This document shows positions 26,874 to 35,568 of a DNA stretch of 53,748 nt, in pieces. The notes beneath the pieces were generated by a model. It saw only the letters and a list, made by a program, of their open reading frames with translations. It was not told where the DNA came from and did not search any database. The DNA comes from Flavobacteriaceae bacterium (GTDB lineage: Bacteria > Bacteroidota > Bacteroidia > Flavobacteriales > Flavobacteriaceae), in contig JAFMCA010000013.1 of assembly GCA_017858055.1 (NCBI GenBank), forward strand, positions 1 to 53,748, read 5' to 3'. Position 1 is the stretch's first letter. Each line of letters starts with the position of its first letter. The position numbers and the translations under genes are program-made.

Positions 26874-28023
26874 GTGCTGGATCAAAAACGGCTACTGCAA
26901 TTTTTGAATCTGCGGTTCCGTAATAGAGAAACCATTGGTTGTTAAAATAAACCAGTCCCTCAACAAAACAGACTTCATTTACTTCTCCCACTTTCTCGTA
27001 CTCTTTATCTGGATAGATAAAATAAGATCGTGTGCGTTTTTCCAATTTATAGGGTGCTTCCGCATTAAATAAAGCCTGACCAGCAGCATAGGTAAACTTT
27101 GGAAGTTCAGGATCTTTAAAATTGGCGGCATTACTGGCGTTGTAAATCAAAAGTATCCCTTTGTTTTCGTCATAAAGCGCGTAGGGCCCGGGTTCTACTA
27201 ATCGACTATCAAAGTAGCCGCTTCTTGGATTTAGTACACTTACGGGAGTACCTTTTTCAGCATCTTCTAAAGGTGTCCAATGAATTAAATCCTCTGAGGT
27301 AGCCATAAACAGATTGGTATCCCCAAAGTACATCCAATAGGTGCCTTTAATTTTTACTGCAACTTGTTGGTTTCCCATTCGCTGAGTAACGATAGATCCA
27401 GATTTGGACCAATAGTCCTTGTATTTGTCGTCCTTTAAAATCAAACCGTGTTTTTCCCAGTGGATCAAATCCTTGGATGAGGCGATACTCATTCGAGCGG
27501 TTTTTCCATCATAAGCAGTATAGGTCATGATATAACTTCCCGTTTCTGATTGTACAATTCGAGGGTCTTCAACCCCGTCAAAATAACAGGATTTACAATC
27601 CAAACTGTAGGGAACTCCTTCCTCTTTTCTGTAATTCCATTCAAAAGTCTTTTGTGGGTCTTGATCTGGAAAAAACACAGGGGTAGCTCTTTTTTCAAAA
27701 TGCAGCCCATCAGTACTATATGCAAGTCCAATCCGAGAGGTACCCCATTGGTCCTGAGCTCGGTAAAGCATAAAAACGGTATCATTCTTAACAATTGCAG
27801 CGGGGTTTAAGACATTCCTTTCCTCCCAAAACACCTTGGAATTGGTTATTGGATCTGTAAAACTCAAACTTTGGGTTGGATTAAGGATCGGATTGATTGA
27901 ATCAACTTTTTGAAAAAAGGGAAAAGCCCACGATTCAGATTGGGGATCCTCCATTTTTTTGTGAGAAACCTCTGAACACGCAACAAGACTCAGGAAACTA
28001 AAGAGGACTAAAAAAGCTTTCAT
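26863..28023 (-). CDS. GH130-like five-bladed beta-propeller lipoprotein
   Basis: The 386-residue protein has a lipoprotein signal (LSLVACSE, Cys16), so it is anchored in the envelope. The mature part shows repeated strands of a glycosidase beta-propeller: MLYRAQDQWGTSRIGLAYSTDG (about 85-106), GVEDPRIV (150-157), MTYTAYDG, a YWMYFGDTNLFMATSEDLIHW blade and WFLYYGTADSKIAVAVF near the end. This order fits GH130 mannoside phosphorylases/hydrolases, where the Asp of the DPR or YRA blade region is catalytic. Whether it is a phosphorylase or a hydrolase, and its sugar, are not decided. It is a single gene with no SusC/SusD pair nearby. Confidence 0.75.
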   Translation of the reverse strand: MKAFLVLFSFLSLVACSEVSHKKMEDPQSESWAFPFFQKVDSINPILNPTQSLSFTDPITNSKVFWEERNVLNPAAIVKNDTVFMLYRAQDQWGTSRIGLAYSTDGLHFEKRATPVFFPDQDPQKTFEWNYRKEEGVPYSLDCKSCYFDGVEDPRIVQSETGSYIMTYTAYDGKTARMSIASSKDLIHWEKHGLILKDDKYKDYWSKSGSIVTQRMGNQQVAVKIKGTYWMYFGDTNLFMATSEDLIHWTPLEDAEKGTPVSVLNPRSGYFDSRLVEPGPYALYDENKGILLIYNASNAANFKDPELPKFTYAAGQALFNAEAPYKLEKRTRSYFIYPDKEYEKVGEVNEVCFVEGLVYFNNQWFLYYGTADSKIAVAVFDPALSN

Positions 28024-28135
28024 AGTGGATATTTAAGTTTAAAAGTACGGAATTAGAATTCGTCATTTTAAAAATAAAATGCACGATTTTAAAACTTCAA
28101 ATAAATCTGTATTTTAGAAATACCAAACTTACTTC

Positions 28136-29671
28136 ATGCTTGTTTCAGTATACGGATCTTCGGTTTTTGGTGTTGAGGCCAATTTAATTACCATTGAAGT
28201 TAATATTGGAAAAGGTATTGGATACCATTTAGTGGGCCTCCCTGACAATGCGATTAAGGAAAGTAATTACCGAATTGCTGCCGCTTTAAATAATATCGGT
28301 TATAAGCTCCCTGGAAAGAAAATCACTATTAACATGGCTCCTGCTGACGAACGCAAAGAGGGATCGGCGTATGATCTCCCCTTGGCTGTTGGGATATTGG
28401 CGGCCTCTAGTCAGATACAAGCCCCCCAGATAGAGCGCTATATCATTATGGGAGAGCTTGCCTTGGATGGAGGGATTCGTCCTATTAAAGGGGCATTACC
28501 AATAGCTATACAAGCCTTAAAAGATGGATTTAAGGGATTTATCCTCCCTCTAGAAAATGCGATGGAAGCCGCTACAGTCAAAGATTTAATCGTTTATGGC
28601 GTTACTAATTTGAAGGAAGTAATTTCTTTTTTTGAGGGGAAAACAAATTTAACCCCAACCGAAGTGGATACACGAGCTGAATTTCAAAAACAACTCAAAA
28701 CCAACGAGTTTGATTTTTCAGATGTGAAAGGACAAGAAACCATTAAGCGTTGTATGGAAATTGCAGCAGCGGGAGGTCACAACATTATACTGATCGGTCC
28801 CCCAGGGGCAGGGAAAACCATGTTGGCAAAACGTCTTCCGAGTATTTTGCCCCCCATGAGTCTTGAAGAAGCCTTGGAGAATACAAAAATACATTCCGTG
28901 GTGGGTAAGGTCAAAAATCAAGGACTGATAAGTGTGCGACCCTTTCGTTCGCCTCATCATACCATTTCTGACGTGGCTCTAGTAGGAGGAGGGACATATC
29001 CTCAACCAGGAGAAATTTCCTTAGCGCATAACGGCGTTTTGTTTCTTGACGAACTGCCCGAGTTTAAACGAGGAGCATTGGAGGTGATGAGGCAACCTTT
29101 GGAGGATCGAGAGGTGACGATTGCCAGAGCCAAATTTACGGTAACCTATCCAGCTTCATTTATGCTGGTAGCCAGCATGAACCCCAGTCCTTCAGGGTAT
29201 TTTAACGATCCTCATTCCAAAATTGGACCCTCAGCACTGGAGATGCAGCGTTATATGGGAAAAATTTCGGGTCCCTTACTGGACAGAATAGATTTGCATA
29301 TTGAGGTAGAGCCCGTACCTTTTGAACAATTGGCGGACCGAAAGCCTGCAGAATCCTCAGGAGCGATCCGTGAGCGGGTAACTGCGGCTCGTGCTCAGCA
29401 AGCAGAACGATTTAAAAATACTCCCAAAACACATTACAACGCTCAGATGACCACCCGTCAAATTCGAACGTATTGCCAGCTCGAATCGGATTCTTCAAAT
29501 TTACTAAAGCAAGCCATGGAACGCCTTTCACTTTCTGCTAGAGCCTATGACCGAATCTTGAAAGTAGCCCGTACCATCGCGGATTTGGAGGGTGAAAGCC
29601 AAATTGGGACTACTCAAATTGCAGAGGCTATTCAATACCGCAGTTTAGATCGAGAGGGTTGGATGGGCTAA
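28136..29671 (+). CDS. comM: YifB/ComM-family AAA+ ATPase (Mg-chelatase-like)
   Basis: The 511-residue protein has an N-terminal Lon-protease-like domain (about 1-170, with [13 protein letters not shown] and the [17 protein letters not shown] block). The AAA+ domain follows with Walker A GPPGAGKT (221-228) and Walker [12 protein letters not shown], and then a Mg-chelatase C-terminal domain (about 400-511). Family members such as ComM are helicases that promote branch migration during natural transformation; a role in DNA uptake or recombination here is inferred. It has no operon partner and is divergent from the GH130-like gene. Confidence 0.93.
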   Translation: MLVSVYGSSVFGVEANLITIEVNIGKGIGYHLVGLPDNAIKESNYRIAAALNNIGYKLPGKKITINMAPADERKEGSAYDLPLAVGILAASSQIQAPQIERYIIMGELALDGGIRPIKGALPIAIQALKDGFKGFILPLENAMEAATVKDLIVYGVTNLKEVISFFEGKTNLTPTEVDTRAEFQKQLKTNEFDFSDVKGQETIKRCMEIAAAGGHNIILIGPPGAGKTMLAKRLPSILPPMSLEEALENTKIHSVVGKVKNQGLISVRPFRSPHHTISDVALVGGGTYPQPGEISLAHNGVLFLDELPEFKRGALEVMRQPLEDREVTIARAKFTVTYPASFMLVASMNPSPSGYFNDPHSKIGPSALEMQRYMGKISGPLLDRIDLHIEVEPVPFEQLADRKPAESSGAIRERVTAARAQQAERFKNTPKTHYNAQMTTRQIRTYCQLESDSSNLLKQAMERLSLSARAYDRILKVARTIADLEGESQIGTTQIAEAIQYRSLDREGWMG

Positions 29672-29683
29672 GTAGCCTTTATT

Positions 29684-30409
29684 TTAATTTAGCTCTTGAA
29701 GTAATTCACTAGTTGGAAATTCAATTAAACCTCTTTCGAGATAGTCTTGAGCGAGGCTGTCCTGATCTTGTTTTCTGAAGTGTTTTACCAACAATTCATA
29801 GACTTGATCTTTACCCCAACTAGGAAAACGATCAGTCGGATCGTTGTGTACCACCTCCAAGGCTTTCTTCAGATGAATAGGCGCAAGTGCTCCACCCCCA
29901 AAAACTTTTGGAGTATAAAAATCATTGATGGAGAGTGCTAGATGGGTTCGAAGACTATTTGGATTGAGTTCCACCGCACGGGTGGCATTTTGTAGGGCTT
30001 GTCTGCCAATCTGCATCATGGATAGATACCCCTTGAACTGAGTACTGTAACCTTGTTGTATGGAAAGTAGAGCCAGGCTTTCAGCGTCGTTTTCTAGAGG
30101 CATAAGTAAAGCTATGGAACGGTCAATTGAGACCTCTGCTATTTTTTTTTGATTTTGAACATCAGCTAACAAGGCTTGATGATACAGTGCATAAGACAGC
30201 CAATAACGGTTGAAGGGAGTGTCCTTTAACTCAAAAACAGTTTCTAAAGGAAGTAGAACCGCTTTTAATTGCGTAGAGGTTGCCTCTTTTTTATCTTGAA
30301 GAAACGCATTTTGAATGGAGTACTCTGGGTTTGAATTTTGACCCCAAAGCCCGCAAAAACTTATCATAAAAAAACTACAAGCGTATAAATGGATAAGCGT
30401 TTTCTTCAT
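29684..30409 (-). CDS. Exported TPR-like protein of unknown function
   Basis: The 241-residue protein starts with a signal peptide (KKTLIHLYACSFFMISFCGLWGQ). The rest is helical, with tetratricopeptide-like units around residues 35-200, including ATRAVELNPNSLRTHLALS and the phrase FGGGALAPIHLKKALEVV that recurs in Bacteroidota TPR proteins. Such proteins usually mediate protein contacts; no enzyme motif is seen. It lies 15 bp after the winged-helix regulator, so it is probably the third gene of that operon. Confidence 0.75.
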   Translation of the reverse strand: MKKTLIHLYACSFFMISFCGLWGQNSNPEYSIQNAFLQDKKEATSTQLKAVLLPLETVFELKDTPFNRYWLSYALYHQALLADVQNQKKIAEVSIDRSIALLMPLENDAESLALLSIQQGYSTQFKGYLSMMQIGRQALQNATRAVELNPNSLRTHLALSINDFYTPKVFGGGALAPIHLKKALEVVHNDPTDRFPSWGKDQVYELLVKHFRKQDQDSLAQDYLERGLIEFPTSELLQELN

Positions 30410-30424
30410 ATGTGGAGATGTATT

Positions 30425-30703
30425 TTAAAGGTATTTTTTAAGGTTTTGGACATAATTTTCAAATGCAGCAATGCCTTTTTGTGTTAAGGTAACTTGAGTC
30501 AGTGGATAATTTTCAAAAAAACTTTTTTCCATGCGAAGATAGTTTGCTTCCTCCAATTTTTTAAGTTGAACACTCAGATTTCCAGAGCTTGCCTCTGTGA
30601 TTTCTTTCAATACTTTAAAGCTCACTTTGGAATGGGTCATCAAATACGATACTATGGCTAATCGTAAGGGGGCGTGAAGTAAGGGATCTAGATTTTTATA
30701 CAT
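30425..30703 (-). CDS. Winged-helix transcriptional regulator
   Basis: This 92-residue protein is one winged-helix domain of the HTH_27 (PF13601) type, close to ArsR/MarR regulators. The recognition region is SFKVLKEITEASSGNLSVQLKKLEEANYL, and the wing is MEKSFFENYPLTQVTLTQKG. It has no ligand domain or metal-binding cysteines. The start overlaps the preceding membrane-protein gene by 8 bp. In Bacteroidota such small regulators are often paired with a membrane protein of unknown function. The palindrome in the operon promoter is the likely target. Confidence 0.85.
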   Translation of the reverse strand: MYKNLDPLLHAPLRLAIVSYLMTHSKVSFKVLKEITEASSGNLSVQLKKLEEANYLRMEKSFFENYPLTQVTLTQKGIAAFENYVQNLKKYL

Positions 30704-31277
30704 TTTGTTTTGTTGATTTGAGTTTCATCACGATACCCGGGATTAAAAAAGCAACAATAGCGAGAATCCCCATAAAAGTAGATTGGTCTTTCCAAGGGAT
30801 TAAAAAAGCCACAAAAGCACTGCAATTCAGAATCAATCCGCAAAAACTAAGAATGCGACTTTTAATAAAACTGCCCGAAAGGAGGGTAGCAATACCGAGC
30901 AAAAGTAAAATTAGAGGCACTAAGTTTTCTTTTAAATAGGGGCTAAATCCAAAAGCGATTATCATGATATTGATTCCGACGATAAGCCATAGAATTCCAT
31001 AAAAGGAGGCAATTGGATTGGACGTACTACTCCGTTTTTTTTTATTAGAATAGAAAAATACGAATGCAGCAACAAGGGGCATAATAAGATAAGGATACCA
31101 GCTAATTGAAGCCTTGTTCAAATGGATTAAATACGACTGGGTAAAACTGCAAATTGCTATTACCGCTCCCCACAGTATAAATGCAAAACCATTTTCTTCA
31201 AAACGATTTTTTGCTTTTTTAATAATGGAGTCAATAAGTTGGATGCTTTCTTCAGGGGTAAAAGGGGTTGTTTTCAT
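30696..31277 (-). CDS. Multi-pass membrane protein upstream of the regulator
   Basis: The product is a 193-residue protein with about six hydrophobic helices after a hydrophilic N-terminus (MKTTPFTPEESIQLIDSIIKKAKNRF). The first helix follows directly (GFAFILWGAVIAICSF). The ATG at 31277 is chosen because the longer frame upstream runs through the promoter. No known family motif was recognised, but this membrane-protein/winged-helix pair is seen repeatedly in Bacteroidota. It probably senses or responds to an envelope signal; that is inference only. Confidence 0.75.
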   Translation of the reverse strand: MKTTPFTPEESIQLIDSIIKKAKNRFEENGFAFILWGAVIAICSFTQSYLIHLNKASISWYPYLIMPLVAAFVFFYSNKKKRSSTSNPIASFYGILWLIVGINIMIIAFGFSPYLKENLVPLILLLLGIATLLSGSFIKSRILSFCGLILNCSAFVAFLIPWKDQSTFMGILAIVAFLIPGIVMKLKSTKQNV

Positions 31278-31300
31278 GTTTTGGGGTATTAAATTAATTT

Positions 31301-31331
31301 CAAATATAAAGTAGTTTATATTATAAACCAA
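31301..31331 (-). promoter_or_regulatory. Promoter of the membrane protein/regulator/TPR operon
   Basis: On the minus strand a TTG (31329-31331) is followed after exactly 20 bp by TATATTTG (31301-31308), a full match to TAnnTTTG. Transcription would start about 20 bp before the ATG at 31277. This is the clearest promoter in the window. Confidence 0.7.
31314..31328. promoter_or_regulatory. Palindromic operator candidate
   Basis: GTTTATATTATAAAC is a perfect inverted repeat of 7 bp on each side of one base and fills most of the space between the -33 and -7 boxes of the operon that contains the winged-helix regulator. A dimeric repressor bound here would block RNA polymerase. Confidence 0.55.
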
Positions 31332-31361
31332 AATTTTTTAAATTAATTTTAAAACAAAAAA

Positions 31362-33215
31362 TTACTCCATTTGAAGTGAAAGTTCTAACCAAGCATTGGT
31401 TTTGGCTTCCAAGGTTTCTTCCAAAGATTTTAATTCGATGGACAGCGTTTTGATTTCCTCTGGAGTGAGGCTATCATGGGCAAATTGATTTTGAACGTTT
31501 TCTTTTTTTGCTTCCAAAGCAGCAATTTCGCGTTCAATTTTTTTTAGGGCATTTTGTGTTTCAAAGGAGGGTTTATTTTCTACTTTGTTTTTCCAATCGA
31601 TTTTTGGTTTTCGTTCTGTACTTTCTTGACCCTCAGCCGATTCCTCATAAGCTCTAAAGTCTGAATAATTTCCTGGGAAATCCTCAATACGTCCTTCTCC
31701 TCGAAATACAAAAAGGTGATCCACTATCTTATCCATAAAATACCGGTCGTGGGAAACAACAAGTAAACAGCCTGGAAAATCCAATAAAAAACTTTCCAAG
31801 ACGTTTAGGGTTACGATGTCCAAATCGTTGGTGGGTTCATCCAGTATGAGAAAATTCGGATTTTGTATGAGCACCGTACAGAGGTAGAGTCTTTTACGTT
31901 CACCTCCACTCAATTTTTCAACAAAATCGTATTGCTTTTTCCGATCAAATAAAAAGCGCTCCAAGAGTTGTTGGGCTGAGATTTTTTTTCCTTTTTTTAA
32001 GGGGATAAATTCACCAAATTCTTGGATCACTTCAATCACTTTCTGTCCCGGTTTTACGGGGATTCCCTCTTGGGTATAATATCCAAATTTAAGGGTATCT
32101 CCACAAATAATTTTACCTGAGTCAGGATGGAGTTCATGGGTTAGCATTTTTAAAAAAGTGGACTTGCCCGTACCGTTATTTCCAATAATACCGATGCGGT
32201 CGTTTCGCTGAAAATTATAGTCAAAGGCTTTTAGGATTACTTTATCATCAAAAGCTTTAGAAACTTTATGCATTTCAATCATTTTGGATCCAAGGCGCTC
32301 CATATTGATTTCCAATTGCACTTCATGTTCATTGCGTCGTTGTTGTGCTTTTTCTTTTAGGGTATTAAAATCTTCTATACGGGATTTGGATTTTGTGGTA
32401 CGAGCTTTGGGTTGTCTTCGCATCCATTCCAATTCTTTGGTAAAGTGGCGTTTTGTCTTATGGGCTTCCGTTTCTTGTTGTTCAAGTCGAGCGCTGCGTT
32501 TTTCAAGATAGTAGGAATAGCTTCCTTTGTAGGTGTAAAGCGTACCTTCATCCAATTCAATAATTTCATTACATACCCGCTCCAGAAAATAGCGATCGTG
32601 GGTAACCATGAGTAGAGTAAGTTTTTCTTTTATAAAATAAGCCTCTAACCATTCGATCATCTCCAGATCCAAGTGGTTCGTCGGTTCGTCCAGAATGAGT
32701 AAATCGGGTTTTTCAAGAAGAGCACTACAAAGTGCCAAGCGTTTTTTTTGTCCCCCCGATAAGGATCCAGCCTTCAGGCTAAGATCGTCCAGTTTCAGTT
32801 TACTTAAAAGCTGTTTGTATTGGGTTTCAAAATCCCATGCTTGATGTTGGTCCATGGCTTCAAAAGCCTGTTGATACTTTTCCTCGTTTTCCGGGTTGAG
32901 CAATGCTTTTTCGTATGCAGCGATAACCTCCAAAGTTTGATTCCCGGAAGCCAAGATGATTTCTTCTACGGTTTTATTGGGATCTAACACGGGTTCTTGG
33001 GGGAGGTAGGACACTTGAGTGCCTTTACGGAAATTGACCAAACCAGCATCAGGGGATTCTTGTTGAGCAATGATTTTTAAAAGGGTTGTTTTTCCACTTC
33101 CGTTTTTTGCAATAAGCGCTATTTTCTGACCCTTACTGATTCCAAAAGACAAGGGCTCAAAAACAATATGCTCTCCGTAGGCTTTGGAAATTCCTTCTAC
33201 TGAAAGTAGATTCAT
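31362..33215 (-). CDS. uup: ABC-F family ATPase
   Basis: This ABC-F protein has two ABC domains on one chain without membrane helices. Walker A motifs are in IAKNGSGKTTLLK (about 36-48) and in GNNGTGKSTFLK, both with LSGGQ-like signatures (SLSGGQKKRLAL and KLSGGERKRLYL), and a helical linker lies between. A C-terminal coiled coil (about 540-617) places it with Uup. ABC-F proteins act on ribosomes; Uup has been linked to ribosome quality control and transposon precise excision. The frame opens at TTG 33233, but a -7 box overlaps it, so the ATG at 33215 (MNLLSVEG) is the preferred start. Confidence 0.9.
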   Translation of the reverse strand: MNLLSVEGISKAYGEHIVFEPLSFGISKGQKIALIAKNGSGKTTLLKIIAQQESPDAGLVNFRKGTQVSYLPQEPVLDPNKTVEEIILASGNQTLEVIAAYEKALLNPENEEKYQQAFEAMDQHQAWDFETQYKQLLSKLKLDDLSLKAGSLSGGQKKRLALCSALLEKPDLLILDEPTNHLDLEMIEWLEAYFIKEKLTLLMVTHDRYFLERVCNEIIELDEGTLYTYKGSYSYYLEKRSARLEQQETEAHKTKRHFTKELEWMRRQPKARTTKSKSRIEDFNTLKEKAQQRRNEHEVQLEINMERLGSKMIEMHKVSKAFDDKVILKAFDYNFQRNDRIGIIGNNGTGKSTFLKMLTHELHPDSGKIICGDTLKFGYYTQEGIPVKPGQKVIEVIQEFGEFIPLKKGKKISAQQLLERFLFDRKKQYDFVEKLSGGERKRLYLCTVLIQNPNFLILDEPTNDLDIVTLNVLESFLLDFPGCLLVVSHDRYFMDKIVDHLFVFRGEGRIEDFPGNYSDFRAYEESAEGQESTERKPKIDWKNKVENKPSFETQNALKKIEREIAALEAKKENVQNQFAHDSLTPEEIKTLSIELKSLEETLEAKTNAWLELSLQME

Positions 33216-33230
33216 CCGATTCATTTTTGC

Positions 33231-33238
33231 CAAAAGTA
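33231..33238 (-). promoter_or_regulatory. Putative -7 box of the ABC-F gene
   Basis: TACTTTTG on the minus strand matches TAnnTTTG. It overlaps the longest possible start of the ABC-F frame and lies 15 bp before the ATG at 33215, which supports the shorter start. No TTG at standard spacing. Confidence 0.4.
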
Positions 33239-33319
33239 CGGATTCAGATTCAACTGCATTAATCTTTAATCACTCTAAATTAGCAAGAAATAAAATCTAT
33301 TCGTTAAGTTACTCCACAC

Positions 33320-33763
33320 TTAAAAACTTAGGCAGATTCCAAGTCCTTGTTTACTTGGATTCCATTTAAAACTTGATTTTTTTGTTTTCTGTTGATTGTA
33401 ATCTCGAACTGCAGCATCAAATTTTTTATTGACTCCCTTGGAAACAACAAATCCTATAGCTATGATCCCGACTCCAATACTGGCTTTTTTCCATTCCAAT
33501 TCTTTCGTGGCAGATAGATGTCCAATTTGACCACCTGTATAAGCTCCACCCATTAGGAATAAACCTGAGGAAATTGCAAATTGTAATTCTGCTTTTTTAA
33601 GATTTTTGAGAATTTGAGGAGAATTAGCAAATAGTTTTTTTACTTCTTTGGATGTAATGGGCTCTTTATTTTGATAGTAATGCCACTTCTCTCTGATCAG
33701 ATTTTGACAAAAAAGTGTAGAACTACAAAGCAAAAAAAACAAGAATAAGTATTTTGTCTTCAT
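33320..33763 (-). CDS. Small exported protein of unknown function
   Basis: The 147-residue protein has a signal peptide (KTKYLFLFFLLCSSTLFCQ). After about 40 polar residues with a helical Lys-rich segment come two hydrophobic stretches, FAISSGLFLMGGAYTGGQIG and KASIGVGIIAIGFVVSKG, separated by a short loop; both are Gly-rich like a membrane hairpin. The C-terminus is basic and ends in Phe. I do not recognise a family. It lies next to the IS1 element. Confidence 0.6.
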   Translation of the reverse strand: MKTKYLFLFFLLCSSTLFCQNLIREKWHYYQNKEPITSKEVKKLFANSPQILKNLKKAELQFAISSGLFLMGGAYTGGQIGHLSATKELEWKKASIGVGIIAIGFVVSKGVNKKFDAAVRDYNQQKTKKSSFKWNPSKQGLGICLSF

Positions 33764-33885
33764 GGTTAAGAATATCTTGGGTTATCCCATAAATTTAATA
33801 AATCCAAAGGAATAGATATTCCTTTTTTATATTTTTAAGGAAGCTGCCTAAAGTTCAATTCCATAATTCTCATTTTGAATGGTTT

Positions 33886-34239
33886 TTAATTCCCACGAAT
33901 GGAGGTATTTTCTCCTCCCCACAAATAAATTTTCAGTAAAGCAACAAGCATTACAATGGATCTACTAAAACAAATACTTCTTCTGCTGAGGCGTTTGAGG
34001 TGGGTACGTAAATTTAAATGCATCCGTTCCACATGATTGGTACTTCTTGTGGTTGTGTGGTGTATCTTTTTTTCGATTAAAAAGCGATAATTTTTTAGTT
34101 TGTCCGTAAAAATAGTTTGCGCTTCTGATAGTTTCAAAGAAATCAACACTTGGTTTAAAGTCTTGTTGGTTCTTTTTCCTACTGAAAAGCGGACGACTTT
34201 TTGGTTTTCTCTGCAATAGGCACTAACCACCCAAATCAA
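33886..34239 (-). CDS. insB: IS1 transposase, catalytic part (InsB-like)
   Basis: The second frame of the IS1-type transposase holds most of the DDE catalytic region. IWVVSAYCRENQKVVRFSVGKRT follows the frameshift. The second catalytic Asp is at residue 46 (FTDKLKNYRF) and the Glu at 71 in NHVERMHLNLRTH. Upstream in this frame, bases just before the apparent start continue open (KENL), so it is normally made as a fusion with the first frame by -1 frameshifting. Confidence 0.8.
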   Translation of the reverse strand: MIWVVSAYCRENQKVVRFSVGKRTNKTLNQVLISLKLSEAQTIFTDKLKNYRFLIEKKIHHTTTRSTNHVERMHLNLRTHLKRLSRRSICFSRSIVMLVALLKIYLWGGENTSIRGN

Positions 34240-34652
34240 GTTTTCTTTTTTTTAATAAAAGTTCTCAATTCATCTACTTCATACGTTTTGCCCTTTGATA
34301 AAACGGGTTCTTTAATTTCAGAAGCTATTTTCTTGATTCTGTTGATTAGGGTAGTGGGGGAAATACCAAGTAAACGAGCTGTTCCTCGAATCCCAACCCC
34401 TTCTTTGGTAAGGGCGATAATGTTGTTGTTTAGTGCTGTCGAATAGGCGTTGAATTGGTATACTGCTTGTTGACTTTTTTTACAGTTTTTGCATAGATAC
34501 CGTTGTTGACCGTTTTTTTCTTTTCCATTTTTGATGCATTTTCCATCACAATACCTACATTTTATCACAGAGGTTGAAACATCTAGTCTGGATTTTTCCA
34601 GTTTAAGCAATGCAAAGGGATTCTTTTTAGGTGGGAGGGTATGTAGGTTCAT
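34236..34652 (-). CDS. insA: IS1 transposase, DNA-binding part (InsA-like)
   Basis: The 138-residue first frame has an N-terminal zinc ribbon (Cys32-x2-Cys35 and Cys54-x2-Cys57), a helix-turn-helix segment (GVGIRGTARLLGISPTTLINRI) and at the end the first catalytic Asp (127, in YEVDELRTF). On the minus strand a run of eight A (34246-34253) precedes the stop. A -1 slip there joins it as DELRTFIKK...ENLIWVVSAY to the second frame, which gives the family-typical transposase. Confidence 0.82.
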   Translation of the reverse strand: MNLHTLPPKKNPFALLKLEKSRLDVSTSVIKCRYCDGKCIKNGKEKNGQQRYLCKNCKKSQQAVYQFNAYSTALNNNIIALTKEGVGIRGTARLLGISPTTLINRIKKIASEIKEPVLSKGKTYEVDELRTFIKKKKT

Positions 34653-34838
34653 CTTTTTAAGATTAGGAAAGTTTTGGGAAGCCCTTATTTTAGGTGCTTA
34701 AAATTAAAAATAATTCAAAAAACAAAGATTTTGAAACATTACCTGCATTTTTTTAAGAAAAAAGTAAAAAATTATTTCCTAAACTAATTTCAGAAAAAAT
34801 CAAAATCTAATCATCATATAAATTGTCTTGAAAAGGAG

Positions 34839-35561
34839 TTACCTTTTCCGATATACCTCCTCAAAAGGAATACGAAAGCGGTCGCCATAAATTCCTTCGG
34901 GTTTCCGGATACCACAGCCAATAACCATACTGATTTGGGCACCAGCAGGAAGTTGTAAGAGTTGTTTGAGCCGTTTGGAATCGAAGCCCTCCATGGGGCA
35001 GGTATCGTATCCTTGAGCAGCCATACTGATCATAAAATTTTGAGCTGCTAGAGCAGTACTTTTATGACCTACCACTCGAAGATCTCCGGCAGTAACCTCT
35101 CGATAACTAACTTTACGCATCCCGTCGAAGTTCACTTTGAGTTTATGAAGTAAACCAAAGAAATACGATGTGCCTTTGTAGAGTTGAGGAATGATTTTTT
35201 GATAGTAATGCAAAGCTCCTTTCACCTTTTTTTCGTCTTCGGGACCTTTTACAGTTGAACGTATAAATTCGACATTAGACTGAATCCGTTCTCGCCATAG
35301 ATCGAGCCGTACCACCGGGATCACCAATTCTTGAGCGGTCTTGGCAGCCGGTTGGTTGTAACAGCTTTCGGCAATTTGTTTTTTTAGTTCAGGAGTACAG
35401 ATGTGATAAAACTCCCAGAGTTGCAAATTACTGCTGGTGGCCGCTAAAGTGGCTTGTTCTATACAGTATTTCACCTTAGCAGTATCTAGGGGTTGTTCGG
35501 GATCATAGACCCGAACAGAACGACGATAGGCAATGGCTTCACTTACAGTTTTTTCTTTCAT
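34839..35561 (-). CDS. Nitroreductase-family protein
   Basis: This 240-residue protein belongs to the FMN-dependent nitroreductase family. Typical parts are the N-terminal AIAYRRSVRVYDP segment that binds the FMN phosphate, ATLAATSSNLQLWEFYHI and the C-terminal block AAQNFMISMAAQGYDTCPMEGFD with VIGCGIRKPEGIYGDRFRIP. It probably reduces quinones, nitroaromatics or similar acceptors with NAD(P)H; the substrate is not predictable. It ends an operon with the aldehyde dehydrogenase gene (7 bp gap). Confidence 0.88.
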   Translation of the reverse strand: MKEKTVSEAIAYRRSVRVYDPEQPLDTAKVKYCIEQATLAATSSNLQLWEFYHICTPELKKQIAESCYNQPAAKTAQELVIPVVRLDLWRERIQSNVEFIRSTVKGPEDEKKVKGALHYYQKIIPQLYKGTSYFFGLLHKLKVNFDGMRKVSYREVTAGDLRVVGHKSTALAAQNFMISMAAQGYDTCPMEGFDSKRLKQLLQLPAGAQISMVIGCGIRKPEGIYGDRFRIPFEEVYRKR

Positions 35562-35568
35562 AGTAAAA

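Larger units (their letters stand above)
33839..34701 (-). mobile_element. IS1-family insertion sequence
   Basis: This element of about 860 bp encodes an IS1-type transposase in two frames. The ends show related imperfect inverted repeats: GGAAGCTGCCTAAAGT at 33839-33854 and, on the other strand, TTAAGCACCTAAAAT ending near 34701. The left end resembles the GCTGCC block of IS1. No target-site duplication was recognised, so the exact borders are uncertain. It sits between genes and breaks none that can be seen. Confidence 0.7.

Noticed and set aside
33827-34710. Target-site duplication flanking the IS1 element
   Set aside because: The flanks were compared for 8-9 bp direct repeats with several possible ends; no convincing match was seen because both sides are simple AT-rich sequence.
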